64,000 nucleotides of DNA from DATKYQ01 sp035528415 (GCA_035528415.1 DATKYQ010000002.1:1-64000), one strand, 5' to 3'. Positions 8,045-17,026 are shown, numbered from the stretch's first letter. Numbers and translations are program-made. Notes: generated by a model from the letters alone, not told the origin.

Positions 8045-9030
8045 AAGGTCAGCAAGCAAGCCACGCAGGCCGCGCGATAATCGCTGCCTTTCTGGCCAAC
8101 CTGTTCATCGCGATAGCCAAGCTTATCGGTTTCTTCTTCACCGGGGCGGCCTCGATGTTGGCCGAGTCGATCCACTCGGTGGCGGACACGGCCAACGAGG
8201 GGCTCCTGCTTCTGGGCGGAGTGCTATCGCGCCGCCGCGAGACCGATGAGCATCCTTTCGGTTACGGGCGCGAGCGGTATTTCTGGGCTTTCGTGGTGGC
8301 CCTGGTGATCTTCTCGATGGGCTCGGTGTTCGCCGTCTACGAGGGGGTGGACAAGCTGATCGAGCCGCACCTGCTCGAGTCGCCAATCTGGGCGGTGGGC
8401 ATCCTGCTGGTGGCCATGCTGCTCGAAGGCCTCTCGCTGCGTACGGCGGTGCAGGAGTCGAACCGCGAGCGCGGCAATCTCGGCTGGTGGGCGTTCATCC
8501 GCCGTTCGAAGATTCCCGAGTTGCCGGTGGTGTTGCTCGAGGACATGGGCGCGCTGGTCGGGTTGTTCCTGGCGCTTATCGGGGTGGGTCTGGCGATGTT
8601 GACCGGCGACCCCCGGTTCGACGCCATGGGCTCGCTGGCAATCGGGGTATTGCTGTTCGCCATAGCAGTGGTATTGGCGATAGAGATGCGCTCTCTGCTG
8701 ATAGGCGAGGCCGCCTCGCGCAAGGTGATAAAGGCCCTGCGCCAGGTGATAGAGAACCATCCCCCGGTGCGCAGGTTGATCCACATGCGCACCGAGCACA
8801 TCGGGCCCGAGGAGTTGCTGGTGGCGGTCAAGGTGGAGTTCGACCGCGAACTGGGTTTCGAGGGAGTCTGTTCCGCGATAAACGCCATGGAAGTAGTCAT
8901 ACGCCAGGCGGTGCCGATAGCCAGGGTGATCTACATAGAGCCGGATATCTATCGTCCCGCCAGGGAGGACGAGCCCCCCGACATGAGCGGCGTCGGTCCA
9001 GGCGAGCAGGATGCCGAAGGCCAGGAGTAG
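8041..9030 (+). CDS. Cation diffusion facilitator transporter, probable CTG start
   Basis: A proton-coupled divalent metal exporter of the inner membrane (Zn, Fe, Mn or Co class). The frame reads KGQQASHAGRAIIAAFLANL and then the first membrane helix well before the first ATG at 8155. The only plausible start is CTG 8041. It lies four bases after GGAGGG (8031-8036) and overlaps the TGA of the protease gene as CTGA. Starting at 8155 would delete helix 1, which the family needs. Helix 2 carries AESIHSVADTANE with the His and Asp metal ligands. A second site lies in helix 5 (TGDPRFDAMGSLAIG). A cytoplasmic domain follows from about residue 225. Total is 329 residues, close to the family norm. 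Confidence 0.88.
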   Translation: MKGQQASHAGRAIIAAFLANLFIAIAKLIGFFFTGAASMLAESIHSVADTANEGLLLLGGVLSRRRETDEHPFGYGRERYFWAFVVALVIFSMGSVFAVYEGVDKLIEPHLLESPIWAVGILLVAMLLEGLSLRTAVQESNRERGNLGWWAFIRRSKIPELPVVLLEDMGALVGLFLALIGVGLAMLTGDPRFDAMGSLAIGVLLFAIAVVLAIEMRSLLIGEAASRKVIKALRQVIENHPPVRRLIHMRTEHIGPEELLVAVKVEFDRELGFEGVCSAINAMEVVIRQAVPIARVIYIEPDIYRPAREDEPPDMSGVGPGEQDAEGQE

Positions 9031-9099
9031 GAGCGTAAGGGGGTCACGTCTCATTCCCGGACTCTAGCGACTTTGGCCGTGTCCGGTTTTCCCGACCAC

Positions 9100-9122
9100 G
9101 GGTGTCCGAATTCCGGACACCC
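9100..9122. promoter_or_regulatory. Inverted repeat, candidate activator (UAS) site
   Basis: GGGTGTCCG and CGGACACCC are perfect inverted arms around a five-base centre. An additional GTGTCCGG half-site lies at about 9079-9086. The centre is about 53 bases upstream of the -24 element of a sigma-54 promoter, the usual place for an NtrC-type activator. The protein that binds it is not encoded in this window. Confidence 0.65.
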
Positions 9123-9162
9123 GGTCATTGATAACTGGTTGAGATTACGGGCATAGCCCGGC

Positions 9163-9179
9163 TGGCACGTTCATTGCTT
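9163..9179 (+). promoter_or_regulatory. Sigma-54 (-24/-12) promoter
   Basis: TGGCACGTTCATTGCTT matches the RpoN consensus TGGCAC-N5-TTGC, with GG at 9164-9165 and GC at 9176-9177 separated by exactly ten bases. It points to the Cys-rich lipoprotein gene at 9348 and would give a leader of about 160 bases. The 9031-9347 gap holds this promoter, the upstream inverted repeat and an AT-rich leader (about 9240-9285), and no gene. Confidence 0.75.
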
Positions 9180-9347
9180 GGCTATTCGACTATGCATGCA
9201 AGCAAGATGAAAAGAGGCTTGACAGACGATGCAAAAAGAGCGAATTTCGAGAAAGTTTTTACGAGAAATTTTTTAATTCGGGTGGCACCGGGAGGTCTCT
9301 GGGGATCGGCCTTTTGCGATACCCTATAGTGCCGAAGGAGTACGAAA

Positions 9348-11615
9348 ATGAAGAAACTGACATCGATTACTTTGGTCTTTCTTGCCGGCGCCTGGTTTTC
9401 CGCCTGCGCGGGATCTTCAACCACAACCAGTTGCACAGACAATAACGATTGCGTCGCGGGCTACCTATGCGACCAGGGCAAATGCAACCAGCACGACCCC
9501 GTGCGGATTACCACCGAAAGCTTGCCGAATGCCACCATCGACGCCGAGTACGATTTCACCACTGAAGCATCCGACGGAGTTGGATCTTACGAGTGGTCGC
9601 TCGGTGAACATCCGAGCTGGCTCGGCATCAACGCCGGAACGGGCGCGCTGAGCGGCACCCCGACCGAGGCGGCCAGCGGGCTGACCGTCAAGATTCATGT
9701 CAAGGACGCCTCCGAGGGCCGCGACAGCAGCGCCGATAAAAGCTTTACCCTTGACGTTTCGGTCTGCGTCGAGGGCGATACATCAATATGTCATGAAGTT
9801 CAGGACGACAAGTGCATGGAGGGCCGCAAGAACTGCACGGGCGGCCAGTGGAGTTCGTGCATGAACCTCGAGTACTCGACCGACCGGGACTACTGCGGTC
9901 CCGGCTGCGACGTTTGTGACGGGGACGTGGCGGACGATTGTCTGCACGGCGCCTGTTCCTGCGGCGACTATGCGGCCTGCGAGGGTGCCGATATCTGCTG
10001 TGATAGTGATTGTCTCAATGGCAGCAGCGATGCCGAAAACTGCGGCGCCTGTGGCCTGAAGTGTGCAGACGGTATGCAAAATGCCTCCAACCCGCACTGC
10101 ACAGACGGCGTCTGCACCCATGATGCCTGTACGGCGGGCTTTCTCGACTGCGACGCGGACACCGCCAACGGCTGCGAGACCGTGCAGAGCACCCAGATCT
10201 GCGGTGCCTGCGACACCGATTGTACGCAGCAGATGCTGCACGTGGGCGCGAGCGAGTGCGTTGATGGAGACGGCGGCGGACAATGTGACTACACCGGCGA
10301 CGGAACGCAGGGAGAGGGCTGTGACTTCGGCTTCCTCGACTGCGACGGCGATCGCGGCAACGGCTGCGAGACGGCTATCTCAGAGGAAAGCGAAGACAAC
10401 TGCGGCTCGTGCGGTAATGCCTGTGCGGCCAAGTGCCAGGTGGCTCCGGAGGGCGATCACTACTACTGTGCTTGCACGCAAAACTCCGAGTGCGGTTCCG
10501 GCGGTCAGTGCTGCGACGGCGCCTGTGTGGACTTGTTTGATCCGTCTCGTTGTGGAAGCTGTGACAACGACTGCGCCCCTCAGTTGGCAAATACAACGGA
10601 CGTCCTGTGCAATCAGGGGACCTGCGACTATACTTCCTGCGCCCAGGGATATCTCGATTGTGATTCCGATCGTTCCAACGGTTGCGAGACGTCCTTCTCC
10701 AACGATGACTGCGGGTTGTGCGGGTTTTCCTGCGGTGCCAACGCCTTCTGCGACGTGGGAAACTGCGCCTGTGACGCCGACTTCGGCAACTGCCTCGATG
10801 GATTCGCGGACGGTTGCGAGACAGACCTGCGGGTCAGCAAGAATCATTGCGGCGCCTGCGATATCAACTGCGATGACCTGGTTGACCATGTTCGGGACAA
10901 TCTGTGTGTCGATTCACTCTGCGATTTCACGAATTGCCTGCCGGGCTTCCTGTCCTGCGATGACGATCGCACCAATGGATGCGAGGAAAACATCTGGGTG
11001 GTGGACGCATGCGGTTCGGGTTGTCAGGGCAGGGTCGACTGCAGCATCCAGGTGCAAAACAGCGATGACCAGATCTGCACCAGCGGCAATTGCGACTTTG
11101 GAAGCTGCCAGCATGGATATGGCGACTGCGATCAAGATCGAACCAACGGCTGCGAATACGATATCTATCAAACTACGAGTTGCGGGCCCAACTGCAATCA
11201 GCTGGTGGATTGCACGGTGCAGACACAGCACGCATCGCAAATATTTTGTTCGGATGGATCGTGTGATTACAGTCTCTGCGGCATTGCCACACCTTTCTCA
11301 ACCTGGGCCGATTGCGACGGTGACCGGACGAACGGCTGCGAGGAGCAGATTCGCGCGACCGACAATTGCGGGACCACTTGCGACAACACTATCGACTGCA
11401 ATGTACAGGTTCTAAACGCTGACGGCACGCTTTGTTTTGGGGGATCGTGCGACTATGATCTCTGCCTCTCCACTAGCGGCCATGACAATACTGACTGTGA
11501 CGGTGACAGGACGAATGGCTGCGAGACCGATCTCAAGATCGATTTTTATAATTGCGGCTCGTGCGGCCACCCCTGCACGGTCATGCAAACATGCGTCAAC
11601 GGCGTCTGTAGCTAG
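9348..11615 (+). CDS. Cysteine-rich surface lipoprotein with CDxDRTNGCE repeats
   Basis: A 755-residue exported lipoprotein: the signal sequence ends in the lipobox FSAC (Cys20). After a Cys-rich stretch, residues about 50-140 look like a putative Ig/cadherin-like He_PIG domain (ITTESLPNATIDAEYDF ... GTGALSGTP). The rest, from about residue 145, is Cys-rich and contains eight copies of a unit with core DCDxDRTNGCE, one of them degenerate. Each is separated by a NCGxCxxxC motif and a variable spacer. Such repeats are common in myxobacterial cell-surface proteins, but their function is not known to me. It is preceded by a sigma-54 promoter, so expression is probably conditional. The ribosome site is AAGGAG. 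Confidence 0.9.
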   Translation: MKKLTSITLVFLAGAWFSACAGSSTTTSCTDNNDCVAGYLCDQGKCNQHDPVRITTESLPNATIDAEYDFTTEASDGVGSYEWSLGEHPSWLGINAGTGALSGTPTEAASGLTVKIHVKDASEGRDSSADKSFTLDVSVCVEGDTSICHEVQDDKCMEGRKNCTGGQWSSCMNLEYSTDRDYCGPGCDVCDGDVADDCLHGACSCGDYAACEGADICCDSDCLNGSSDAENCGACGLKCADGMQNASNPHCTDGVCTHDACTAGFLDCDADTANGCETVQSTQICGACDTDCTQQMLHVGASECVDGDGGGQCDYTGDGTQGEGCDFGFLDCDGDRGNGCETAISEESEDNCGSCGNACAAKCQVAPEGDHYYCACTQNSECGSGGQCCDGACVDLFDPSRCGSCDNDCAPQLANTTDVLCNQGTCDYTSCAQGYLDCDSDRSNGCETSFSNDDCGLCGFSCGANAFCDVGNCACDADFGNCLDGFADGCETDLRVSKNHCGACDINCDDLVDHVRDNLCVDSLCDFTNCLPGFLSCDDDRTNGCEENIWVVDACGSGCQGRVDCSIQVQNSDDQICTSGNCDFGSCQHGYGDCDQDRTNGCEYDIYQTTSCGPNCNQLVDCTVQTQHASQIFCSDGSCDYSLCGIATPFSTWADCDGDRTNGCEEQIRATDNCGTTCDNTIDCNVQVLNADGTLCFGGSCDYDLCLSTSGHDNTDCDGDRTNGCETDLKIDFYNCGSCGHPCTVMQTCVNGVCS
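10100..11560 (+). repeat. Eight in-gene repeats with core DCDxDRTNGCE
   Basis: The motif recurs at roughly 10145, 10330, 10655, 10795 (degenerate), 10950, 11125, 11310 and 11500, at about 140-325 base spacing. The core is constant while the linkers vary in length and sequence. Several cores keep Asp at alternating positions, which could bind calcium in disulfide-stabilised loops. That is inference. Confidence 0.75.
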
Positions 11616-11628
11616 TTAAGTACCAGTT

Positions 11629-13122
11629 TCAAAACCTTCCCACCCAGACGATTCCCGCGCCCGTGGGGCCCACGCTCGGCAGCAGGCTCGACTCCGTGAA
11701 GATCTCCTTGGGCCTGTATGTCAAAGGCGCGATGATGGCCGTCAGCGCGGCGGCGCCGGCCAGGACGTAGCTGGTTATGGCCACACCCAGGCAGGCGTTG
11801 GCGTTTTGCTTGGCCGCATCCTTTCCCTTTTCCGTCACCGCTTTATTAAAATCCCGCATATAGCCTTCGTAGCCCAGGGTCGTACCCAGCCCTACTCCCA
11901 GCATGACACCGGCGGCGATTGTATAGGGCCACCAGGATCTGTACCAGGGACGCGGCGCGTAGTGAACCGGTAACTCGGGTAGCTGCTGTTCGGCAGGCTC
12001 CGGCCGGGCCGTCTCCTTCGGCAACGCGCGCGCCTCGATGGGCGGCTTGGCCTTGCCGGTCACTAAAAAGCCGGACAAGTCGGCTGCGTAGCCGGCTACC
12101 TCTTCGGGCCCGGAACCCGCGTACTCCAGCCAGCCCTCGCGCAACTTGCGTCCCCGCTCTAGGTCTACCAGGGAGGCCGCCAGGTAGGCACGTCCCTTTT
12201 CGGTGCGGCGCCTGACCGCCACCAGGTAGCGCAGCCCCAGCCGTTCGCCCAGCCATGGCCACCACTGAGCAGGCAGCTTGTCGGCGCCGGCCGGCAGGCG
12301 CACGCACGGGTAGGCCAGGTCTAGCGCTATGGCGCCCTCGAAAGAAAGCTGAAAGCGAACGCGCACCGGCTGCTCGCCGACCTCTACCCAGCGCTGTGCG
12401 CCGCCCGTCTTCGGGTGCAACACCTGCAGGTGGTAGCGCCCCTGGGGATAGCTGCCGATGAAAGGCGTTTTGGCTATCTGCTGGCCGTCGAGCAGGATCT
12501 CGGCCCCGGGCGGATCGCTTTCCACGGCTAACTGCCCCTGCGGCAGGCCGCCTAAGCGCTTTCTGGCCTTGTCCCAAAGCCGGATGGTTTTGGGCGAGTA
12601 ATCTTGTCGGCTGAGTTCCATTTCCGGCCGCGTGCGTAGTACCACGGCGAAGCATTGCAGCGCCTGGTCTTCCTTCTTCAACCCGGCCAGGCTGATGCCT
12701 TGGAATATCTTGGTCTTGATCCACAGCCGCCAGCGCTCGGCGTCTACGGGCAGGCGGGCTATTCCTTCTTGAACACGCTTCAAGGTAGAAAGCGCCTTGG
12801 CGTACTGAAAGCTGTACGACTGCAGGTATCCCTGCTGGAAGATGCCCTCCAGCCGCTCCAGGCCCTCCGCCGCCGGCCCGGCCTGCCCGCCGCCCGAGAG
12901 CAACACCGCGGTGCGCTCGGCCGAGAGCACCTCTATCTTTCCCCCGGCGGCAAGCTCGTGTTGCACGGCTCCTGCCAGGCGCGCAAGCAGACTGTCTTCA
13001 TGGCCGTCGATCAACGCCACCACCGCAAGCGGACCCTTGACATCGCCAGCGGCGAACGCGCTGAAGGGCGAAAGCGCACAGGCGCAGAAGAAAAACAGCA
13101 GCGCGATCGAAAGTCTGGTCAT
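11629..13122 (-). CDS. PEGA-domain exported protein with C-terminal membrane segments
   Basis: A 497-residue protein with a Sec signal peptide (cleavage near SAFA-AGD). Residues about 30-200 are helical and TPR-like, with a YAKALSTLKRVQEGIARLP stretch. A PEGA domain follows (QLAVESDPPGAEILLDGQQ ... TPFIGSYPQGRY), a beta domain found in surface and cell-wall-associated proteins. Near the C-terminus two hydrophobic helices (around IAAGVMLGVGLGTTLGYEG and YVLAGAAALTAIIAPL) suggest membrane anchoring. It lies four bases after the other PEGA gene, so the pair forms an operon. The molecular role is unknown. Confidence 0.82.
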   Translation of the reverse strand: MTRLSIALLFFFCACALSPFSAFAAGDVKGPLAVVALIDGHEDSLLARLAGAVQHELAAGGKIEVLSAERTAVLLSGGGQAGPAAEGLERLEGIFQQGYLQSYSFQYAKALSTLKRVQEGIARLPVDAERWRLWIKTKIFQGISLAGLKKEDQALQCFAVVLRTRPEMELSRQDYSPKTIRLWDKARKRLGGLPQGQLAVESDPPGAEILLDGQQIAKTPFIGSYPQGRYHLQVLHPKTGGAQRWVEVGEQPVRVRFQLSFEGAIALDLAYPCVRLPAGADKLPAQWWPWLGERLGLRYLVAVRRRTEKGRAYLAASLVDLERGRKLREGWLEYAGSGPEEVAGYAADLSGFLVTGKAKPPIEARALPKETARPEPAEQQLPELPVHYAPRPWYRSWWPYTIAAGVMLGVGLGTTLGYEGYMRDFNKAVTEKGKDAAKQNANACLGVAITSYVLAGAAALTAIIAPLTYRPKEIFTESSLLPSVGPTGAGIVWVGRF

Positions 13123-13126
13123 TTGC

Positions 13127-14200
13127 TCAGAACCGGAATGTAGCGTCGAGAGCCATGCCTCCGGGAAGCGGGGCCAAGCCGAGATCGAAAGCCGGCTCTG
13201 CCGTGGGCGCAGGTTCGGCCGTGGCCAGGTCGATCACGGCGATCAGCCCGGCCGCCAGCAGCCCGGCGCCTCCCAGACCGTAGACCACGTAGGCCTGCAG
13301 GTAGCGCGAGTCGGCCTTGTCCTGGTACGAGTCGCCGCAGGTCAGGCCACCCTGGCGACAGTTGTCGGCGCTCTCTTGTGCCCCGTTCGCGCTGTGGTTC
13401 AGTATACCTGCCACTACCATGGCGACGGCTCCGGCGCCGGCCGCGGTCCAGAAGGGCCAGTCGCGGTAGAACGGCCGCGCCTGGCTGGCAATGGCAATCC
13501 GGGGTAAAAGGGCCACCAAGCGTACCGTCTTGCCGATAGGCACGCGCACCGTCCGCGAGAATGGCTCGTGACCGGGCTTCTTTATCTCGACAAGATGCTC
13601 GCCGGCCGCGATAGCGGCCAGCGGGCCCACCAGGGGGGCTACGCCCATCTTCTTGCCGTCGATCAGCACCTCGGCCCCGGTAACGGAAGTCTCGATCTCG
13701 ATCGAGCCCTTGTAGCGCTCGGGCTCGAACATGGCAATGGTCAGCTCACGCAGCTTGTCGCCCGAAGGCGCGCCGTTGCTGCCCACACTGGCCGAACTGA
13801 TCACTTTCTTTGCGCTGACATCGACCAGCACCAGGTGGGTGCGGGTTCGGCCGGTGCTCAGCCCGACCTCTCCGGCGATGACGAACCTGGCCCCGGCCGC
13901 ACCGCCCAGGCCGGCCAGGCACTCGGCCCCGGTTCCGCAGCGCAGGTATTTCTCGTTGCCCTCGACCAGCAGCACCGAGTCCATGGTCACGCCGTTCATC
14001 AAGGCGCCTGTGCGCTGTTTCTGAAAATATTCCCTGACCGCCTTTTCCACCCGGGCAACCAGTTCGGGAGTGGCTCCACCCGAGGGGGTGAAGTGCCACA
14101 TCATGTGGGTCCAGCTCCCGGAACCGCCCTCCGGCGCGGCCATTGCCGGGCTGCCGGGCAGGACGACGACGGACAAGATGATGATCAGCAGAAAACGCAT
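13127..14200 (-). CDS. PEGA-domain exported protein
   Basis: A 357-residue protein with a signal peptide (VLPGSPAMA-APEGG). Residues about 40-160 resemble a TolB-N-like or curli-regulator-type domain that handles an activity summed over a set of proteins (FVIAGEVGLSTGRTRTHLVLVDV). A PEGA domain follows (SIEIETSVTGAEVLIDGKK ... APLVGPLAAIAAGEHLVEI). Two C-terminal hydrophobic helices, near residues 255 and 315, match the arrangement in its operon partner downstream. The pair share layout and probably act together at the envelope. The domain reading of the N-terminus is tentative. Confidence 0.8.
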   Translation of the reverse strand: MRFLLIIILSVVVLPGSPAMAAPEGGSGSWTHMMWHFTPSGGATPELVARVEKAVREYFQKQRTGALMNGVTMDSVLLVEGNEKYLRCGTGAECLAGLGGAAGARFVIAGEVGLSTGRTRTHLVLVDVSAKKVISSASVGSNGAPSGDKLRELTIAMFEPERYKGSIEIETSVTGAEVLIDGKKMGVAPLVGPLAAIAAGEHLVEIKKPGHEPFSRTVRVPIGKTVRLVALLPRIAIASQARPFYRDWPFWTAAGAGAVAMVVAGILNHSANGAQESADNCRQGGLTCGDSYQDKADSRYLQAYVVYGLGGAGLLAAGLIAVIDLATAEPAPTAEPAFDLGLAPLPGGMALDATFRF

Positions 14201-14270
14201 GGGATTGTGACCCTCCCGCGGTCTATTTATCTCAAGGCCGTATAGCTGTCAACATTGTATCCTGGTGATC

Positions 14271-15044
14271 TCAGTAGAAGTTCTGCGTGTTCCAGCTGTC
14301 CTCATAACCGATTCCTATGCCAGTGAAACCGCAGCGCATGATGTTGCAGTGGTGCGATAGATCGGGGCAGGGCGGTTCGTTCGAGCCGTTCATGTACAAG
14401 TCTATTTCGCAGGGCGGATCGCAGCCGTAGGCGCAGTTTTGTCCCCAGGGGAAATCGGCGTGGAACAGCCCACCCTGGGCCTTCATCTGGATCGAGTGGT
14501 TGCGCCCGTGGGCCGACCACTCGAGGCTATAGGCCAGGGGCTTGTGGCACTCGGGCGCATCGCCGTCGTCTTGTGTGGCCCGGGTGAGATTGACCAGTTC
14601 ATACTGCCAGCACTCCCACTCGTTGGGTTCGAACCACGAGTCGTTCTGTCCGTCGTTGTCGTAGTCGTAGTCGATAGCGCCGCCTGTGCAAATCTGCCCG
14701 CTGGGCACGCAATCGAGCCCGTCGATCGTTGAAGGCGTGTATCCGGCTTCGCATGCACAGACCGGACCGTCGCTCCAGGTGATTGTGCTCCCGTGACCCG
14801 AGCAAGTCTGACCGTCGTCATGTCCCGCGTCCCACTCGTCGCTTCCGGGATCCGAGCCGGGGTCCGACCCGGGATCGCCGGTCGGGTCCGTAACGTCGGC
14901 GCCCCCGTCAAGGGCATCGGCATCGATTCCATGGCCGGCATCCTGAGCGTCGGAGTCAAGTTGGATGATCCCCGTGCAGCCGCAAGCAAGGAGCGTAAGC
15001 AAGGCAAGGCAATAAAAATGCAACCAGCGCAAAAGAGCCTCCAA
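14271..15044 (-). CDS. CAP/SCP-domain lipoprotein
   Basis: A 257-residue lipoprotein: a hydrophobic signal ends at ACGC with the lipid Cys near residue 23. An acidic, low-complexity linker follows, with GDPGSDPGSDPGSD. Residues about 75-115 form a small Cys-rich EGF-like module. The C-terminal 110 residues look like a CAP (YkwD/PR-1) domain: NLTRATQDDGDAPECHKPL, then WSAHGRNHSIQM, then LFHADFPWGQNC and CNIMRCGFTGIGIGY. CAP domains occur in secreted proteins with varied roles; enzymatic activity is not implied. It is divergent from the aminopeptidase gene. The assignment rests on motif order. Confidence 0.78.
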   Translation of the reverse strand: MEALLRWLHFYCLALLTLLACGCTGIIQLDSDAQDAGHGIDADALDGGADVTDPTGDPGSDPGSDPGSDEWDAGHDDGQTCSGHGSTITWSDGPVCACEAGYTPSTIDGLDCVPSGQICTGGAIDYDYDNDGQNDSWFEPNEWECWQYELVNLTRATQDDGDAPECHKPLAYSLEWSAHGRNHSIQMKAQGGLFHADFPWGQNCAYGCDPPCEIDLYMNGSNEPPCPDLSHHCNIMRCGFTGIGIGYEDSWNTQNFY

Positions 15045-15147
15045 CGAAGCGCACCAATTCTACCACATGAGCGGCACGATCTCGACCAACGACCGCCTTT
15101 GACCGCATTTGACATTGATGATACTGGTGATCACCCGGAGGTGAGCG

Positions 15148-16929
15148 ATGAACGTTCCCGAAAGAATCGAATCCCTGCGCAAGCTGATGTCGGAGCACGA
15201 CCTGCGGGCCTACATCGTACCCAGCGCCGATCCGCACCAGAGCGAGTACGTAGCCAGGTGTTTCAGGCGCAGGTCTTTCCTCTCGGGCTTCACTGGTTCG
15301 GCCGGCACACTCGTTGTGTGTGCCGACAAGGCCGGCCTGTGGACCGACTCGCGCTACTTTGTACAGGCTTCGAGGCAACTCGAGGGTAGCGGCATCGAGC
15401 TTTTCAAGATGGGCGAGCCCGCGGCGCCGGAACTGGAGGCCTGGTTGGCGGCCGAACAGGGCGCCGGCGGCAGGGTTGGCCTCGACCCGCGCCTTTTCTC
15501 GCTTAACTCCTTCGAGAAACTCACTCGAACACTCGAACCCGCGGGCGTCGAAATCTTGGAAGTCGACGACAATCTGGCCGATCATGTCTGGGGAGCCGAG
15601 CGCCCGGCGCCGCCGGCCGGCGAGATCCGCGTTCATCCGGGTGACTACGCGGGCGAACCTTCCGGGGCGAAGATCGAAAGGCTGCGCGCGCTGCTCGCCG
15701 AGCGCGCCATTGCAGCCCACGTAGTCTGTGCCCTTGACGAGATCGCCTGGCTGTTCAATCTGCGCGGTGCCGACGTGTCTTACAACCCGGTCTTCATCGC
15801 CTATGCCGTGGTCGAAAAAGTGGGGGTCTCCCTGTTCGTCGACGAAGGCAAGCTTTCACCCGCGGCTCGCCGGGCGCTCGGCGGCTACGTTACGGTCAAA
15901 CCGTATTCCGAAATCGAAAAGGCTCTTTCCGGCCTTGGTCGGACCGGCGCGCGGGTGTGGCTCGATCCGGCCACTTGCTCCCGCTGGATCGAAAGCCGCC
16001 TGACGGGCACCGGCGCCGAGTTGATCCGCGAAACCGGGCCGCTGCCGGCCTGGAAGGCAAAGAAAAACACCGCCGAGATTACCGGCTTTCGCGCGGCCCA
16101 CTTGCGCGAGGGCGAGGCTCTTACCAGGCTGCTGGCCTGGCTGCACGAATCTGCCGCGGGAGCATGTGAACAGGACGTAGTGGACAAGATCGAGGAGATC
16201 CGAACGGGATTTCCGGAGTACATCGGTCCCAGCTTCGAGACCATAGCGGCCTGCGGACCCAACGGGGCCATCGTGCACTACGGTGTAACGCCCGAAAGTA
16301 ACCGCAAGCTGCAACCCGGTGAGATATTGCTGGTCGACACCGGCGGCCAGTACACGGACGGCACAACCGACGCAACGCGCACCATGGCGCTCGGGAGTCC
16401 GAGCGCCGAGCAACGCCGGGCTTACACCGCCGTGCTCAAGGGCCACCTGCTGCTTTCGCGCAGTCGCTTCCTGGCCGGGGCCGACGGCTACCAACTGGAC
16501 GTTTTGGCCCGCGCGCCGCTCTGGGGGGCCGGTTTGCACTACGGTCACGGCACGGGACACGGGGTGGGCGCGGCGCTGTGCGTGCACGAGGGGCCATTCA
16601 GCGTATCGATGCGCAAGGTTCTCGTGCCGCTCGAGGTCGGCAATGTCCTTTCCATCGAACCCGGTTACTACAAAGAGGGCGCCTTCGGTATTCGTATCGA
16701 GAACCTGGCACTGGTGTCAGAGCGTGAGCAGACCGATTCGGGCACTTTCCTGGGTTTCGAAACCCTGACACTGGCTCCCTACGAGCGCGACTTGATAGAA
16801 ATCGACAGCCTGTCTTTGGAAGACATTGAGCAGATAAACGACTATCACCAGAGAGTGTATGAAGAGTTGGCCTCCAGGTTGGACGACCGGATAAAAACCT
16901 GGCTACGAAAGGCGACCCGTCCGCTATGA
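15148..16929 (+). CDS. pepP: Xaa-Pro aminopeptidase (M24B)
   Basis: A 593-residue cytoplasmic metallopeptidase that removes an N-terminal residue ahead of proline. It has two N-terminal creatinase-like domains (residues 1-300) and a pita-bread catalytic domain. Metal ligands are visible: Asp in LLVDTGGQY and in GTTDATRTMA, His in HYGHGTGHGVG, Glu in SIEPGYYKEGAFGIRIEN. The three-domain layout of nearly 600 residues matches the eukaryote-like/XPNPEP1 type more than the shorter E. coli PepP (about 440). The ribosome site is GGAGGTG. A region of 97 bases without obvious signals follows before the next gene. Confidence 0.93.
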   Translation: MNVPERIESLRKLMSEHDLRAYIVPSADPHQSEYVARCFRRRSFLSGFTGSAGTLVVCADKAGLWTDSRYFVQASRQLEGSGIELFKMGEPAAPELEAWLAAEQGAGGRVGLDPRLFSLNSFEKLTRTLEPAGVEILEVDDNLADHVWGAERPAPPAGEIRVHPGDYAGEPSGAKIERLRALLAERAIAAHVVCALDEIAWLFNLRGADVSYNPVFIAYAVVEKVGVSLFVDEGKLSPAARRALGGYVTVKPYSEIEKALSGLGRTGARVWLDPATCSRWIESRLTGTGAELIRETGPLPAWKAKKNTAEITGFRAAHLREGEALTRLLAWLHESAAGACEQDVVDKIEEIRTGFPEYIGPSFETIAACGPNGAIVHYGVTPESNRKLQPGEILLVDTGGQYTDGTTDATRTMALGSPSAEQRRAYTAVLKGHLLLSRSRFLAGADGYQLDVLARAPLWGAGLHYGHGTGHGVGAALCVHEGPFSVSMRKVLVPLEVGNVLSIEPGYYKEGAFGIRIENLALVSEREQTDSGTFLGFETLTLAPYERDLIEIDSLSLEDIEQINDYHQRVYEELASRLDDRIKTWLRKATRPL

Positions 16930-17026
16930 AAAAAATCGGTGTCCTGGTACAGATTGATTCCAGATCTTTCACAGGCTTGCCACGTCCATAGCACATATGA
17001 CCGCAAACCCCAGGAGGGATAAAAAC

